NCBI GenBank assembly: GCA_004335835.1 | Contig: RWJK01001431.1 | Span: 79,862 to 129,294 of the forward strand | Reading direction: 5' to 3' | Source of the DNA: Scenedesmus sp. ARA3 | Lineage: Eukaryota > Chlorophyta > Chlorophyceae > Sphaeropleales > Scenedesmaceae | DNA length: 49,433 nt | In this document: in pieces, positions 20,175-30,991 of the stretch | Layout of the letters: every line of letters starts with the position of its first letter | Numbering within the stretch: position 1 is the first letter of the stretch | The notes under the pieces: model-generated | The model's database searches: none | Seen by the model: the letters and a program-made list of their open reading frames with translations, nothing else | Told to the model about the DNA's origin: nothing | Made by a program: the position numbers and the translations under genes

Positions 20175-23079
20175 GCCCCTGCTGCAGGCGGGCCAACCTG
20201 GACTGCGACTTCTTCTCCGACCCGCTGGACATCCTGATAGGGCGCAAGCCCTGCAGCGCGCACTGCCTCATGATGGACGAGCACTGGTACGGGGTGAGTG
20301 ACTGACTGCTGCAACACTGAGTGCAGGACGTGTGTCATTTTTTCCTCGCATCACTGCCCCAAATGGCCTTGGCCAGTGGAGTGGGGCAGGAGGAGGTTGC
20401 TTCAAGATGGGCGAGCAATGATGGGGTGAGTGGCTGTAACTAGTTGACTGCTAAAGCACTGGATGCAGGATGACCGCAAGAAGTCAATGTGCATCACTGC
20501 CGCAGTGGAGTGCGGCAGGTGGACGTGTTTTTTTTATCGCTGTTGCTCTCCCTGCACGCTGCAGTGGAGGTAGTGGGAGTTAAAAAGCAGTGCTTGGCAG
20601 CAGGAGGATCGGGGATCTGATGAGGTTGACGCACCCATGGTTTATATTGCTTGCGCCACTCCGGCCTTGCTTCAAGCAGTCGCTGTTTCACCGCAACGCT
20701 GCTTCACATGTTCAAGGCGGCTGCTGTTTGTGCAGCAGTTGTGCCCTGTGACTGATGTTGCTGCTTTCATGCGCTGCTGTGCTACATATCCGGTAACGCC
20801 CCTCCCCGCAGGGCTACGGCCTGGGAGAGGCCTCCTTGCAGTTTGAGATCACAGCGGCGTTGACTTACGCCGGCGGCAGCAGCAGCAGCAGCAGCAGTGG
20901 TGAGGTGTTGAAGCTGAGCCCCTCCATGCCTTGGGCGCTGAGCGCGGGCAGGACACTCGGGGCGAAGCTGCTGGGTGACCTGGCGGGGTACACGCAGCTG
21001 CCAATGCTCAGGTGAGGGGGTTGGACAAACACTTTGTGTCAGTAGTACAGTGCTTCGTTGCTCTGCGGGGAGCAACTGTTAGATGGTGGTTGTTTGCCGC
21101 CGCCGTGCGGGCGCATGTCCCTCAAAGCTCGTGTCTGATCGTGGTGTTTGTTTCAAGATTTTGAGCCAGCAGCAGTTTCTGACTGTGCTGGTGTTTTCGC
21201 TAATGGACTGGCTACCAACGCCTCACAAAGCAGTGCTCCAGACGAGCATTGTTGCTGCCTGCTGCCCCCTGCTGCCCCCTGCTGCCTGCAGCGAGCGTGT
21301 GCTGATGATCCCCCACCCGCGCAACGGCCAGAGCATCAACGACATGTTCAACAACCGCACCGAGTGGATGCTGGTCGACCGCAGCAAGATCAGCTTCACC
21401 GGCAACGAGTGCGACAAGGTGAGGGCTGGTGTGGCATGCTGCGGCGCAGCAAGCTGCATCTCATTAATGAGCACTCCGCAAGCTTGCATGGTGTGCAGCT
21501 GCGCCTTCCAGAGGCGTGGCGCAGATGAGGCAGCCATGCAAAGGCATCTGTGTGATTGAACCCTTTCGACTTTGCTGCTGCCGTATGGCCGCCTCTCCTC
21601 GCAGGTCGGCACCTCCTTCACGGCATTCAGGTATCAGACCGGCGCCTGCGTGAGAGCACCACAGGTGAGAGCCCACACACAACAGACAGGTGTGGAAGCT
21701 AGTAGTACAGCAGTTGTCTGTACGGTCGACCCGACACCGTGCATTCGCTTGTTTCAGCAGAGAGCGTAAGGGCGTCCAATTGTCAGCCCCTTCTGCAGCC
21801 CACCGCCGTGTCCTGAGAAAATGCACATACCACTGCCGCGAAGGTACCACCAGGCTGCAATGCTCTTGCTGCTGCACCATGCTCCACGCTGTGGTTTGTG
21901 TGTACACCTTGCAGGTGTGCCTGAGCAACCAACTGAAAGACATCCTGGAGGCTGACTTTGCGCGCATCAGGTCGGGCAAGGCGCCGCTGTACCTGGTCAG
22001 CCAGTACAGCTACGGCCTCAACAGCAGCATGCGGGCGTTCGCAGGTGCGGCGCAGTGCACACTGGGCGGTGAAAGCTGACATCTCCCTGCACCGTGGAGT
22101 TGTGATGTCACAGGACAGGATGCCAATACTAGGCCAGCATCGTAACATGTCAAATAGAGGCATTCATAGGATTGTTGATGCACACTTTGTAAACGTGCTT
22201 GACGCCTGTGCCTTGCCTCCCTTCTTGCTGCCGCAGGTGGCCCGCTGTCGTTTGCACAGCCTGTGACGGGCATCCGCAGCAGCCTGGTGCAGCTGGAGGC
22301 AACCGCTGATGAGATGCGCTTCATAGTGAACACCAGCCCCGGCAAGATCCTCGGTGAGGGGCGGGGGCAGGCACAGCAGCTGCGGCTACACCTGCATAGG
22401 CAGCTGATAAGGGAAGATGCGATGTAGACGGGTGTTGGGTTGCAGCATCTAGTGTGCTGAAGCAGCTGTGCAGCCTTTGACAGTGTGCATGCAGCTGCAA
22501 CCGCTGCCAGCTGACCCTATCTACTGTCTTGGTACGCTGCATTCCTCTGCCCTCAAACTTGCAGGCGCGCGCGTGTGCCAGTTTGCTGAGGTTTCGTGTG
22601 GTGGCTTTGAGGCCTCTGCCACAAGGGGTTTCCTGCATGCCCTCATAGCCAACACAGGCACGCTGCCGGCTGCTTACACGCTCACTGTCAGCAACTGCAG
22701 GTGAGCAGGGCAGATCGCTGTTTGAAGCCTGATGGCAGCAGCAGCTGCTTGTGCATGCAGATGAGCCCCACACTGAACGCTCCGCCACGTCAGATGGCGG
22801 TGCCTCCGGTGAATGTTACACTGTCGCCATTGCTCAGTATCTCTCACAGGCAGGGCTTGTGATTGCAGCTTTCGATACCATGCACATCCTGCACTCCACC
22901 CTTAGCCCACAACATTGTTGCTGCCCGCAGCGTCAACATCCGGCCGGTTGACGCGCAGCGCGTGGCGCTGGCGCCCGGCCAGAACGGCACCATCAGCCCC
23001 TTTGTCATTTACGTGGAGGATGACAAGGCGGTGGCGGCACGCTTCTGCTGGCTGGCCATGCTCGACGCACGGGTGAGGC

Positions 23080-23112
<33 letters not shown>

Positions 23113-26100
23113 TGCAAGTGTGGAAGGAACAGAACGTTTTTCGGCAGAGCAACTGCTCGTGCAGTTGCTGTCACATGTGTACAGCCAATCCCATCCACTG
23201 CATGTGAGGTTTGCATGTGTGGTAGCAGCAGGAAGGCAACCGTGTGCATGCCGTGCCCTTGGTCAGACGCACACCGCCGCTATGACCAACCTGCAAAGCC
23301 AGGATGCTCACATTGATGCTGTCTGCTGTCTGCTGTCTGTTGCGTATGCTCCGTGCTGCGGCATGTGCAGGGTGGCGTGTCAGATAGGGTGCGCGTGGAA
23401 TTCTACACAAACGCCACTGCCTACGAAGAGTGGCCCAGTGGTGGATTGCTGGGCAACGGCACAGGTGCGGCACCCTATGCACACTGCACCCGAACCCTGA
23501 AGCCTGAACCCTGCACGCTCACCGGGGGACAGGAAGCCAGCCAGCTGCGGCAGCATGCGATGTATGCATGCTAGGCTGGCGGGCTGTTGCCTGCTGGGTG
23601 CAGTGTGGGTGTGGCCGCATCGCTGATACCTGGCGGGCTGTTGCCTGCTGGGTGCAGTGTGGGTGTGGCCGCATCGCTGATACCTGGCCGCATGCGCACG
23701 CTGTTAGTATAGGGCTGCAAGCAGCAATAGTCATGCCATGCAGCGCAGCTGTGCAGGCTTACCACTTGTGCTGTGGCATGACAGGCACAGGTTGACGTAC
23801 CAGGTCAGCAGAAAGTCCGTCTCAGCAGATTCAGCAGCATCCAGCGGCCGCCTTGCCGCATGCTATGCTGCCCTGCAGGTCCCGGCACGCAGACGACGAA
23901 GGACTGCTCCAACATATGCAATAACCGCTTCGACGTCTTCTGCGCCGCAAAGAACGGCTGCTGGGGCAATGTGGGCCGCTTCTTTGGCCTCAGCCTGGGC
24001 CTGACAGCTGCAGCAGCGCTGCTGTTCTTCGCCTACAAGTTTGGCTGGCTGGCTAGCGTGCTGCCGCTGCTGGGATCCTGCTGTGGCGGCGGCAGCAGCA
24101 GCAGCAGCAGCAGCAGCAATGACAAGAGGAGCCGCAACAGCCGGCATCGCAGCAAGTATGAATACGAGGATGAGGATGAATATGCGTCACACAATCATGC
24201 TGGCAAGCATAAGGGAAGACAGAAGGATTCAGCAGGGGCTGCTGCACGGTACAGCAGCAGCGGAGGGATGCATGGTGGGCAGCAGTACTTGCCAGACATG
24301 GCTGAGCTGCAGGCAGAGCGGCAGCGGCAGCGACACAGCTCAGCGGGGCGCCAGCGGGGCAGCAGCAGGAGCGGCAGAGCCAGTTCCCGTGCAGAAGCTC
24401 ACCCTGATGAGCAGCAGCAGCAGCAGGATGAGTACTTTGAGGAGGAGGCTGGCTATACTAGGGGCAGCAGCTTCTATGGGTCTGCCAAGAAAGCTGACGG
24501 AAATGACGGTTATAACAAGTACGGCAGCAGCAGCGGCGGCGGCGGCAGCCCTGGCCGCTGGATCAAGGCTGGGCCTTGGGATGACTCAGCAGCAGGAGCA
24601 GCAGGCGGTGGGCAGCTGCCCAGGGCTGGCAGGGCATCTGCTGTTGCTACTGCTGCTGAAGGAGGAGGCAGGCAGCGCAGCAGCAGCGCTGGTGGGAGGC
24701 CCCGGGTGCCACCTGCTGCTGCTGCTGCTGCTGCTGGTGGTTACTTCTTGGACGAGGATGGATATGAGCTGGAGGGCCAAGGGCTAGGTGGGGGAGCAGG
24801 TTATTCAGATGAAGGTGGGTGTGGGGCTTGCCGTCTGTGCGCGTTGCAGTGAACCACAACCACTGTGCCGGCCGTAACAGCCGGGCTCTGCGTGTTGTGC
24901 ACCAAAGAATGCCAGAAAACGTATGCCAAAGATGCTGAGCAATGCTGATGTGTGGCTGTGTCAGGCAAACACATTGGTTGGCTGCTTTGGCTGCATGTGT
25001 GTTGAACTGCACCGCCACCCACAGCCGTCCACACAACACCTTCGCATGCAGCTGCTGCCACACCACAGCTGCTCAGCAGTACCTTCATCCGACCACGCCC
25101 CTCCACCCTGGCCACTTGCATAGCACAACGCACAACAAGTCGTTACCTACCACCTCTGCTCCGATGCTTTCCATGCTGCAGATGAAGGCGGTGGTCAGCA
25201 GTGGGGCCGGCCCTCGCTACACCACCAGCGCGGCGCAGCAGCCCTGCAGCAGCAGCAACAGCAGCAGCAGCAGCAGCAGCTTCCAGCCCGCGCCTACAGC
25301 TCGTCGCCAGGCGGCATCCTGCCACCCCCTGGGGCCCGGTCCACAATGCGCCAAAGCCGCTCAGCCACACAACTGTCAGAGCTTGTCAGCAGTGCACACA
25401 GAGCTTCGCGATACCTTGGAGGCTACAGCAGCGAGCATGCTGACGAGCAGCAGCAGCAAGGGTGGCAGCGCAGCAGCAGCAGCAGCAGCCCGAGGGGGAC
25501 AGCAAGATGGCCTGAGGGAGGCTTATACCCTGACTCTGCGTCAGGGTTTAGGTACAGTGTAAGCCCTGAGAAAGGCAGCAGCAACGGCAGATCGCCGCAG
25601 CACCTGCAGCAGCCAAGCAGGGCAGCGAGTGCTCCAGGTGGAGCAGTGGCAGCCAGGAGCAGCAGGGCTGCCGGCATTGCTGGCGCTGCTGCTGCTGTTG
25701 CTGCTAGCAGACATCAACACCAACAGCAGCAGCACAGCAGTGCTAGAAGAGGCAGGGGGGACTGGCAGCATGAGTATGAAGGCAGTGAATATGATGAGGC
25801 TGATCACAGGTTGGCTGCTGAGCAGCGAGCAGCAGCTGAGCTTGCCAGGAGCAGCAGAGACAGCATCTCCTCACTTGATGCGGCAGTGGCAGCAGCAGCA
25901 GCGAGCCTCAAGCCGAGGCAGAGAAGCAGCAGCCGCCACGACGTGGATGCAGCTGCAGCAGCAGAGCTAACGTACGGTCAGCAGCAGCAGCAGCAGCAGC
26001 AGTGGGGGCAGCAGCGGGGGCGCAGCACCAGCACCAGCAGGATCAGCGCGGCTGGCCTCACACGACGCCACTCGGCAGGCTCAGCCCAGCAGCAGCAACA

Positions 26101-26953
26101 GCAGCAGCAGCAGCAGCAGCAGCTTGCTAGAAGTGTTGCAGCAGCTCGCCAGGCTAGCAGCAGGCAGCACGGCAGCGGCAGCCGGCAGGATGAGTTCTTT
26201 GCTCCTTATGATGACAGCTCCTTGGCAGATGGGGAGGAAGAGGGTGATGAAGTTCACCTTGAAATTGAGGAGGACGAACTTGGGTCTGACGGTCAAGGTT
26301 ATCGGCGAGGCACAACGCAGGCGCAGCAGCAAGCAAGCAGGCAATCACCTCAAATACGGCAGCAGCAGCGGCCGCAGCAGCAGCAGCAGCATCAGAGTAG
26401 GAGAGAGAGTGTTTCCCCCACCCCCTTCTGGCAACCAGCAGCATCGTCGCCAGGTGCCAGCAGCCGTGCATCTGTGCAGCAGCAGCAGCAGCAGCAGCAG
26501 CGGCTTGGCCCCAGCCCTGTAGGCGGCCCTCTGTCGACTGCATCGCGTCCTCACCTGGCTCCCTACCTTGACAGCAGCCATGCCAGCACCCACAGTGCTG
26601 GCGGTGGCAGCAGCAGCAACTCCATGTCACCCAGCAGACGGGCACCTAGCAGCGAGCCTGGCGGGGGTGGCATCGGCCGCCACCAGCAGCAGCAGCAGCA
26701 GCTAGCCCCAGGGCCACAGCAGCGGCTGTCCGTTTCTGTCTCCAGCCCAACAGCTGGTGCCAGGGTGCCTGGCTTTGTGCGGGCGGCAGCAGCAGCACTG
26801 TCGCCTGCTGGCAGCCCTGGCCGCAGGCCCAGCAGTGGCGCTGGCAGCCCTGTTGTTGCTGCAGGCGGCAGGGGGGTGCCTAGCAGCAGCAGGGTCGGTC
26901 AGCAGCAGCAGATGCTGACGTCCAATCCTTTGTATGATGGGCTGGATGATTAG
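18017..26953 (+). CDS. HAP2: HAP2/GCS1 gamete fusogen
   Basis: Sixteen exons: 18017-18151, 18377-18492, 19030-19165, 19373-19429, 19823-19962, 20188-20293, 20812-21011, 21292-21418, 21605-21664, 21915-22044, 22237-22353, 22565-22700, 22931-23072, 23371-23464, 23879-24814, 25182-26953. All phases agree; 4,404 nt give 1,467 residues. HAP2 drives merger of gamete plasma membranes. A signal peptide starts the protein (MLRPRYAACGIVIYLICYLV), then KLESCIRNG and the Cys-rich ectodomain. Landmarks: CPCPCNYASDPSCSCRDLA, SFNYKPYEAIVRP, TCNWYYVMG..DDSQGFVCEC (fusion-loop region, about 157-178), RANLDCDFFSDPLDILIG and CGGFEASATRGF. A membrane span lies at about 600-630 (FFGLSLGLTAAAALLFFAY), then CC and a cytoplasmic tail of about 830 residues rich in Ser, Gln and Ala. 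The tail is longer than I recall for Chlamydomonas. The weakest donor call is exon 4 (GTCGGC). Confidence 0.95.
19240..19281 (+). repeat. Echo of the 3' edge of HAP2 exon 3, inside intron 3
   Basis: Encodes ASYSLTYLQ followed by GAGCGCAGCATG. The true exon end at 19165 encodes ASYPLTYLQ followed by GTGCGCAGCATG. The donor GT has become GA, so this copy cannot splice. Confidence 0.75.
20117..20173. repeat. (CTG)n tract in HAP2 intron 5
   Basis: About 19 CTG/GCT triplets directly before the exon 6 acceptor, partly serving as its pyrimidine-containing tract. Open in all frames as poly-Ala, poly-Leu or poly-Cys, which is an artefact rather than coding. Confidence 0.9.
23578..23685. repeat. Perfect 54-bp tandem duplication in HAP2 intron 14
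   Basis: Two identical 54-bp units (GGCGGGCTGTTGCCTGCTGG ... CATCGCTGATACCT) joined head to tail. No mismatches, so the duplication is very recent or homogenised. Confidence 0.95.
24806..25188 (+). repeat. HAP2 intron 15 bounded by the direct repeat CAGATGAAGG
   Basis: CAGATGAAGG occurs at 24806-24815 and 25179-25188. The donor GT is cut from the first copy (GATGAAG then GTGGG) and the acceptor CAG comes from the second, so the spliced message carries GATGAAGATGAAGG. Similarity continues weakly beyond the 10 bp (GTGGGTG / GCGGTGG). Confidence 0.8.
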
Positions 26954-27667
26954 CATGGGGCGATGGCACGCACTGTTAGTACGTGTTGATTCGAAACTGG
27001 TCAAGCAAAGCACCACTTGCCGTTGTGAATCGAGTCGAGGGGCGCTGATTTGAACCCTGCTGCATTTGGCCTGCGTATGACGGGATGGCAGATTGGGTTT
27101 TTACACCTTGAGACATGCTAAGCTTGCACGCATGTCAGCATCTGTTGCACTGCATCACCCTGTTGCGTTATCTCTGCTGTGGTGGACTGCCCATTGCTAG
27201 TAGCAGCCTTGATATTACTAGTTGCGCACTACTGCAGGTATTAGCAGGCGCTACTGCAGCAAGGTAAACGGTTGCTGCTTGCATCAGCACTGACGTGCAT
27301 CTTCCTGCTGACAGCCAAACAGCCATCACCTTGCGCAGTCTGGCGTGTGTGCACAGCGCGCGCAGGCTGAGGCTGCTGTGTGCTGCACATTGTGCCATCA
27401 TTTCCAGCAGGACAACAAATATCCATAAGTTATTGTTGTATTCTGCTCAAAAGAGACACTCCAATCTGGTTGCCGTGTCAGTTCTTGTCTTGCTGGAAGG
27501 TGACGTGGTATCATTGGACGTGTGTTATCATGTAATCCTCCTACTGTCACTGCTCGATTGGCAGATCGGCACGGCAATCACGTGAAAGTGGCAATTTGTG
27601 AATGCTTAGAAGTTTAACCTGTTCCCATTGATTTACAAACAACTCCCCGCGTGGCCTTCGGCAGTGC
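26954..27667 (+). other. HAP2 3' flank and spacer; no gene seen
   Basis: 714 bp between HAP2 and the next + strand gene. It holds a TGTAA at 27531-27535, a candidate poly(A) signal that would give a 3' UTR of about 0.6 kb. No protein-coding signal seen. Confidence 0.4.
27531..27535 (+). terminator. TGTAA polyadenylation-type signal after HAP2
   Basis: The TGTAA I noticed downstream of the HAP2 stop, in the right orientation and before the next gene. Confidence 0.35.
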
Positions 27668-28277
27668 ATGCAACCTTCGGCTCTTCTGCAGCTTCTGTTG
27701 CTCGTGCCGTGCTTCTGGCTGACCCAGGGACAGTTTTCGAACACACCATGCCCTGTAGTACCCACGGACTTCACCCCGTTCCGCCCGATTGAAGTCAGTC
27801 GGATCCAGGCTGCATGTGGTGAGTCACAGTCAGCCTGGCACAAACATGCACTTATACTGGGCTGCTGCATAGTGATGTTTGCCCCTTCTTGATTTTGATG
27901 AACGTAAGATGAAGCTACTTGCATGCATAGCCAGCATGTGTGCAGCTACACGGCTGTATTGTCAGTGGCTGCAGTTGCTCAGCCGGCAGCCCAGAAGTGC
28001 TGGCACCAGCTGTTGCAGCAGCAGCAGCAGGCCTGGCTATGGCGGCGGAAGTGCTGCTACATGTCTTTAGAAGCTGCTCAGTTGCAGCCTGAGCAGCTCA
28101 CATTGATGTGTTGGCCACAAACATAGCAAGCACGTGTGCGCACAGGTCTGTGCAACGATGGGTGCGGCACGCAGCAGTGCATGCATGCAATTGGCGACTC
28201 GCAATTCGCTCAACCGCATGCAACCTCTGCTGCAAATATGCGAAAACTTGCTTTGTTCACCTCAAAGCACAGGCTGC

Positions 28278-28329
<52 letters not shown>

Positions 28330-29066
28330 CAACAGCAGCAACGGCGGCGGCAGCAGCAGTCATTATGCACCCTCAGCACTGCCCTCCACACTGCATTTTA
28401 GCCATTCAACCTGCTGCTCTGCTTCACTGCTGCATGCCTCCTGCTGCATTTCTCCCTCCCTGCCCCATGTGCTGCGCCGCAGACCGCTCCCTGCCGCAGC
28501 ACGCCGACCAGAAGGCCTTCTGCAGCAGCTGCATGTGCGCCAGCAGCGTGGCACTCGGCGCCAGCGTGGACCGCAGCGGCAAGGTCATCGCAGGCACCAA
28601 TTACTCAACCATCATCGCCTCCATACTCAGCAACCCATTACTTGCCGCCAACTCCGGCTTGTCAAACTGCGGGCCTCTCACCTCACAGGTCCTGCAAGGA
28701 TCTGGGGCGCTAGATGCAGCTACAAATGACGCCCTAACAGCCTGCCAGAAGCTGGACCCGCTGTTTCTGCTCAAGGTGTATGAGGGGTGTAACTTTACTG
28801 TGCCGGCTGACCCTGCGCTGGCAGATAAGTCGCCGCTAGCTGCAATCTTGCGGAGTGGGCTGGTGCCGGCTGGGGCTGTGAAGGCAGGGCAGGATGCAGT
28901 GGCGGGCGTGAATAAGGCAGTAGAAGGTGCGAAGAAAGCTGTGCAGACCGTCGGGGACGGGGCGAAGGGTGCAGCGCAGAAGGTGGCTGATGGCGGCAAG
29001 AGTGCAGTGCAGGCGGTGCAGGGGGCGTGGGGCGACGTGCGACGCGTGTTTAGTTTTAGGGGCTAG
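27668..29066 (+). CDS. Unrecognised Cys-containing secreted protein (exon structure partly uncertain)
   Basis: Exon 1 (27668-27818) encodes a clear signal peptide (MQPSALLQLLLLVPCFWLTQ). Exon 2 begins at 28146 with GLCNDGCGTQQCMHAIGD. The last part, from about 28482 to the TAG at 29066, encodes a well-formed protein: ADQKAFCSSCMCASSVALG, CGPLTSQVL, CQKLDPLFLLKVYEGCNF. It ends in an amphipathic stretch of repeated AVEGAKKAVQTVGDGAKGAA-like units. The middle does not resolve. Exon 1 phase puts exon 2 in one frame, while the adjoining open frame, with a plausible ICENLLCSPQSTGCA, is another. A (CAG)n run sits between. Either a weak intron (for example donor GTCATT near 28361) or a small indel joins them. 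I do not recognise the family. A TGTAA at 29258-29262 suits its 3' end. Confidence 0.6.
28282..28326. repeat. (CAG)n tract within the secreted-protein gene
   Basis: About fourteen CAG triplets between the exon 2 frame and the last exon. It reads as poly-Ser, poly-Ala or poly-Gln depending on frame. Its position at the frame conflict suggests it may be intronic or an expansion-prone linker. Confidence 0.9.
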
Positions 29067-29257
29067 GCCTAAGCCGGGGTTCAGCGCTGTAGAATGTTGA
29101 CGGAGCTGTCTTGCGATGGTGTGGATTGTAGTTGCGCTGCCCTTTGCATTTAAAAGGAAACTTTTGGGGGGCACCAGGGTGGCTTGCATAGATTTTCATT
29201 AGCGAATTGTTTGCGATTCTACCAGCAGAACTGCAACTTTGTCGGTGTGAATGCATA

Positions 29258-29262
29258 TGTAA
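29258..29262 (+). terminator. TGTAA polyadenylation-type signal
   Basis: 192 bases after the stop of the secreted-protein gene, same strand. Confidence 0.5.
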
Positions 29263-29999
29263 CATATGATATGTTCTATATCAGGTCAGGGCTTGGTAAC
29301 CCCTCCCATGTTGCTTTGAGTGACTGTCGGCAGTAGATATCATGTAACATGCACAAACTGACATGCTGTTCTGTTGTATGAACCACACAGCACGACAGCA
29401 ATGCGGCCTTTGCCAGTTTGACCGTCAGCGCTGCGCAGCGCACCACAGCCATGCATATGCGCACCAGTTACAGCTGCTGGCATGTGTCTGCTGTTGCTGC
29501 ATTTGCCGGGCAGCTCGATGCCAACATCACACCTGCCTATCAGTGGAAGTGCTCATGCGTAGAATGCCTGCTCGGCAGCTGGTGGGCTGCAGCCAGCTAC
29601 ACACACCAGCCAAACAAGTGCTCAGCGTCCACCCTGCAATAATAGAGACATAGGCTACAACAGCTAGCACACACCATCGATCACATGCTCATTTGTCAAA
29701 CAGGCATGGCCTGACCAGGACGCAGTGTTGTATTATAGCTTGGGCTAACCTCAGATCAGCAACTTGGTAAGCACTGGGTAAGTAGCAGCCACTGCACCAC
29801 CCCCAAAGCGCGCAGCCACGTGTGTACTCGTGGCTGGTGGTGCAGCACCATTGCTGACAATCAAGCTGCCCTGCATCCACGTCTATGCACATGATGACAC
29901 TCACGAGGATTGCACTTGCACTACCTGCAAACGATGTCAAGCACACTCACAGTCACACAACATATCTTGCGCGCCAGTCCGACTGCTGAGCAGGCGGCG

Positions 30000-30103
<104 letters not shown>

Positions 30104-30169
30104 GACGGCTTGCCTGCTGCAGCCGCCGCCTGCGTCTCCTGCAGCCGCCACAACTTTAAGGGGGAAAGA

Positions 30170-30270
30170 CCCTAAATCAAACGTTCTCACATGGGACTGA
30201 AACTTTGTGGTTATGGTCCAGGTATGACCCAGACCTAAACCCCAGGGTCTGGGGTCAAACCCTAAACCCT
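30170..30270. repeat. Short telomere-like patch (CCCTAAA units) with small hairpin
   Basis: CCCTAAA at 30170-30176 and CCCTAAACCCT at 30260-30270 match plant/algal telomere units (TTTAGGG). Between them CCCAGAC (30228-30234) and GTCTGGG (30247-30253) can pair. Only two to three units, so chance is possible. Confidence 0.4.
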
Positions 30271-30991
30271 GCATGTGGCTGGCACCTGGGCTGGAACAGT
30301 GCTGCTTCAGGAGCAGCACAGGCATTGCAGGCCACATAGTCGGGTAGCAGCGGTCTTTGTGGCATATCTTGGCCATGTAAACAGTTTTGAATACACAGAA
30401 TCGCGCATGTGGCTATCACACGGAACTTCAACCTGCGTGAGTTCACCCACTCCCGTGCTGCAGCTGTCATGACAAAGCCGGTCCTGGCACACGGGTGCAT
30501 TGCTGGTCTGCACGCGGCTGCTCGCGTGCTGCGTAACAACAAAGTACGATTTTATGCTACATATTTACGCACATCAAGACCGTCCGGTGAACTGTAAGCG
30601 TTCCGAAGGCCGTCTGCTGTCTGCGAGCCAACGCACCTGGGCCTCGTTCGCCATAAAATTTGCATAAGAGGTACGAATGAATAGCTCCAAAGTTTCAAAA
30701 CAAACTATTCTTTCGTCCTATAACATAAAATACGGAGTCCAATTACGCAGTGAGGAGCACTAAAACGAGTACTCCTGTAAGGAGCTTCTCGGCCTGTTCG
30801 CAGGTTTGGCTAATTGGCCCCCTCGTTTTTCGCGCGATACCAGCAACATACACATATATGCGTTCACCGTCTAACGCTGGGGTGCTGTAATGCAAAATTC
30901 TATGCCTGGTGTGCTGGCAGGGGTTCTGCAAACCCTTGGGCCTGACTGACAATGAAAGGGCCCAGCAGCTGTAATTAGCAGCTAAATATAT

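Noticed and set aside
24041..24787. 248-codon frame overlapping HAP2 exon 15 in another + frame
   Set aside because: A shadow of the Ser/Gln/Ala-rich tail. The HAP2 frame is fixed by the membrane-span exon and phase.
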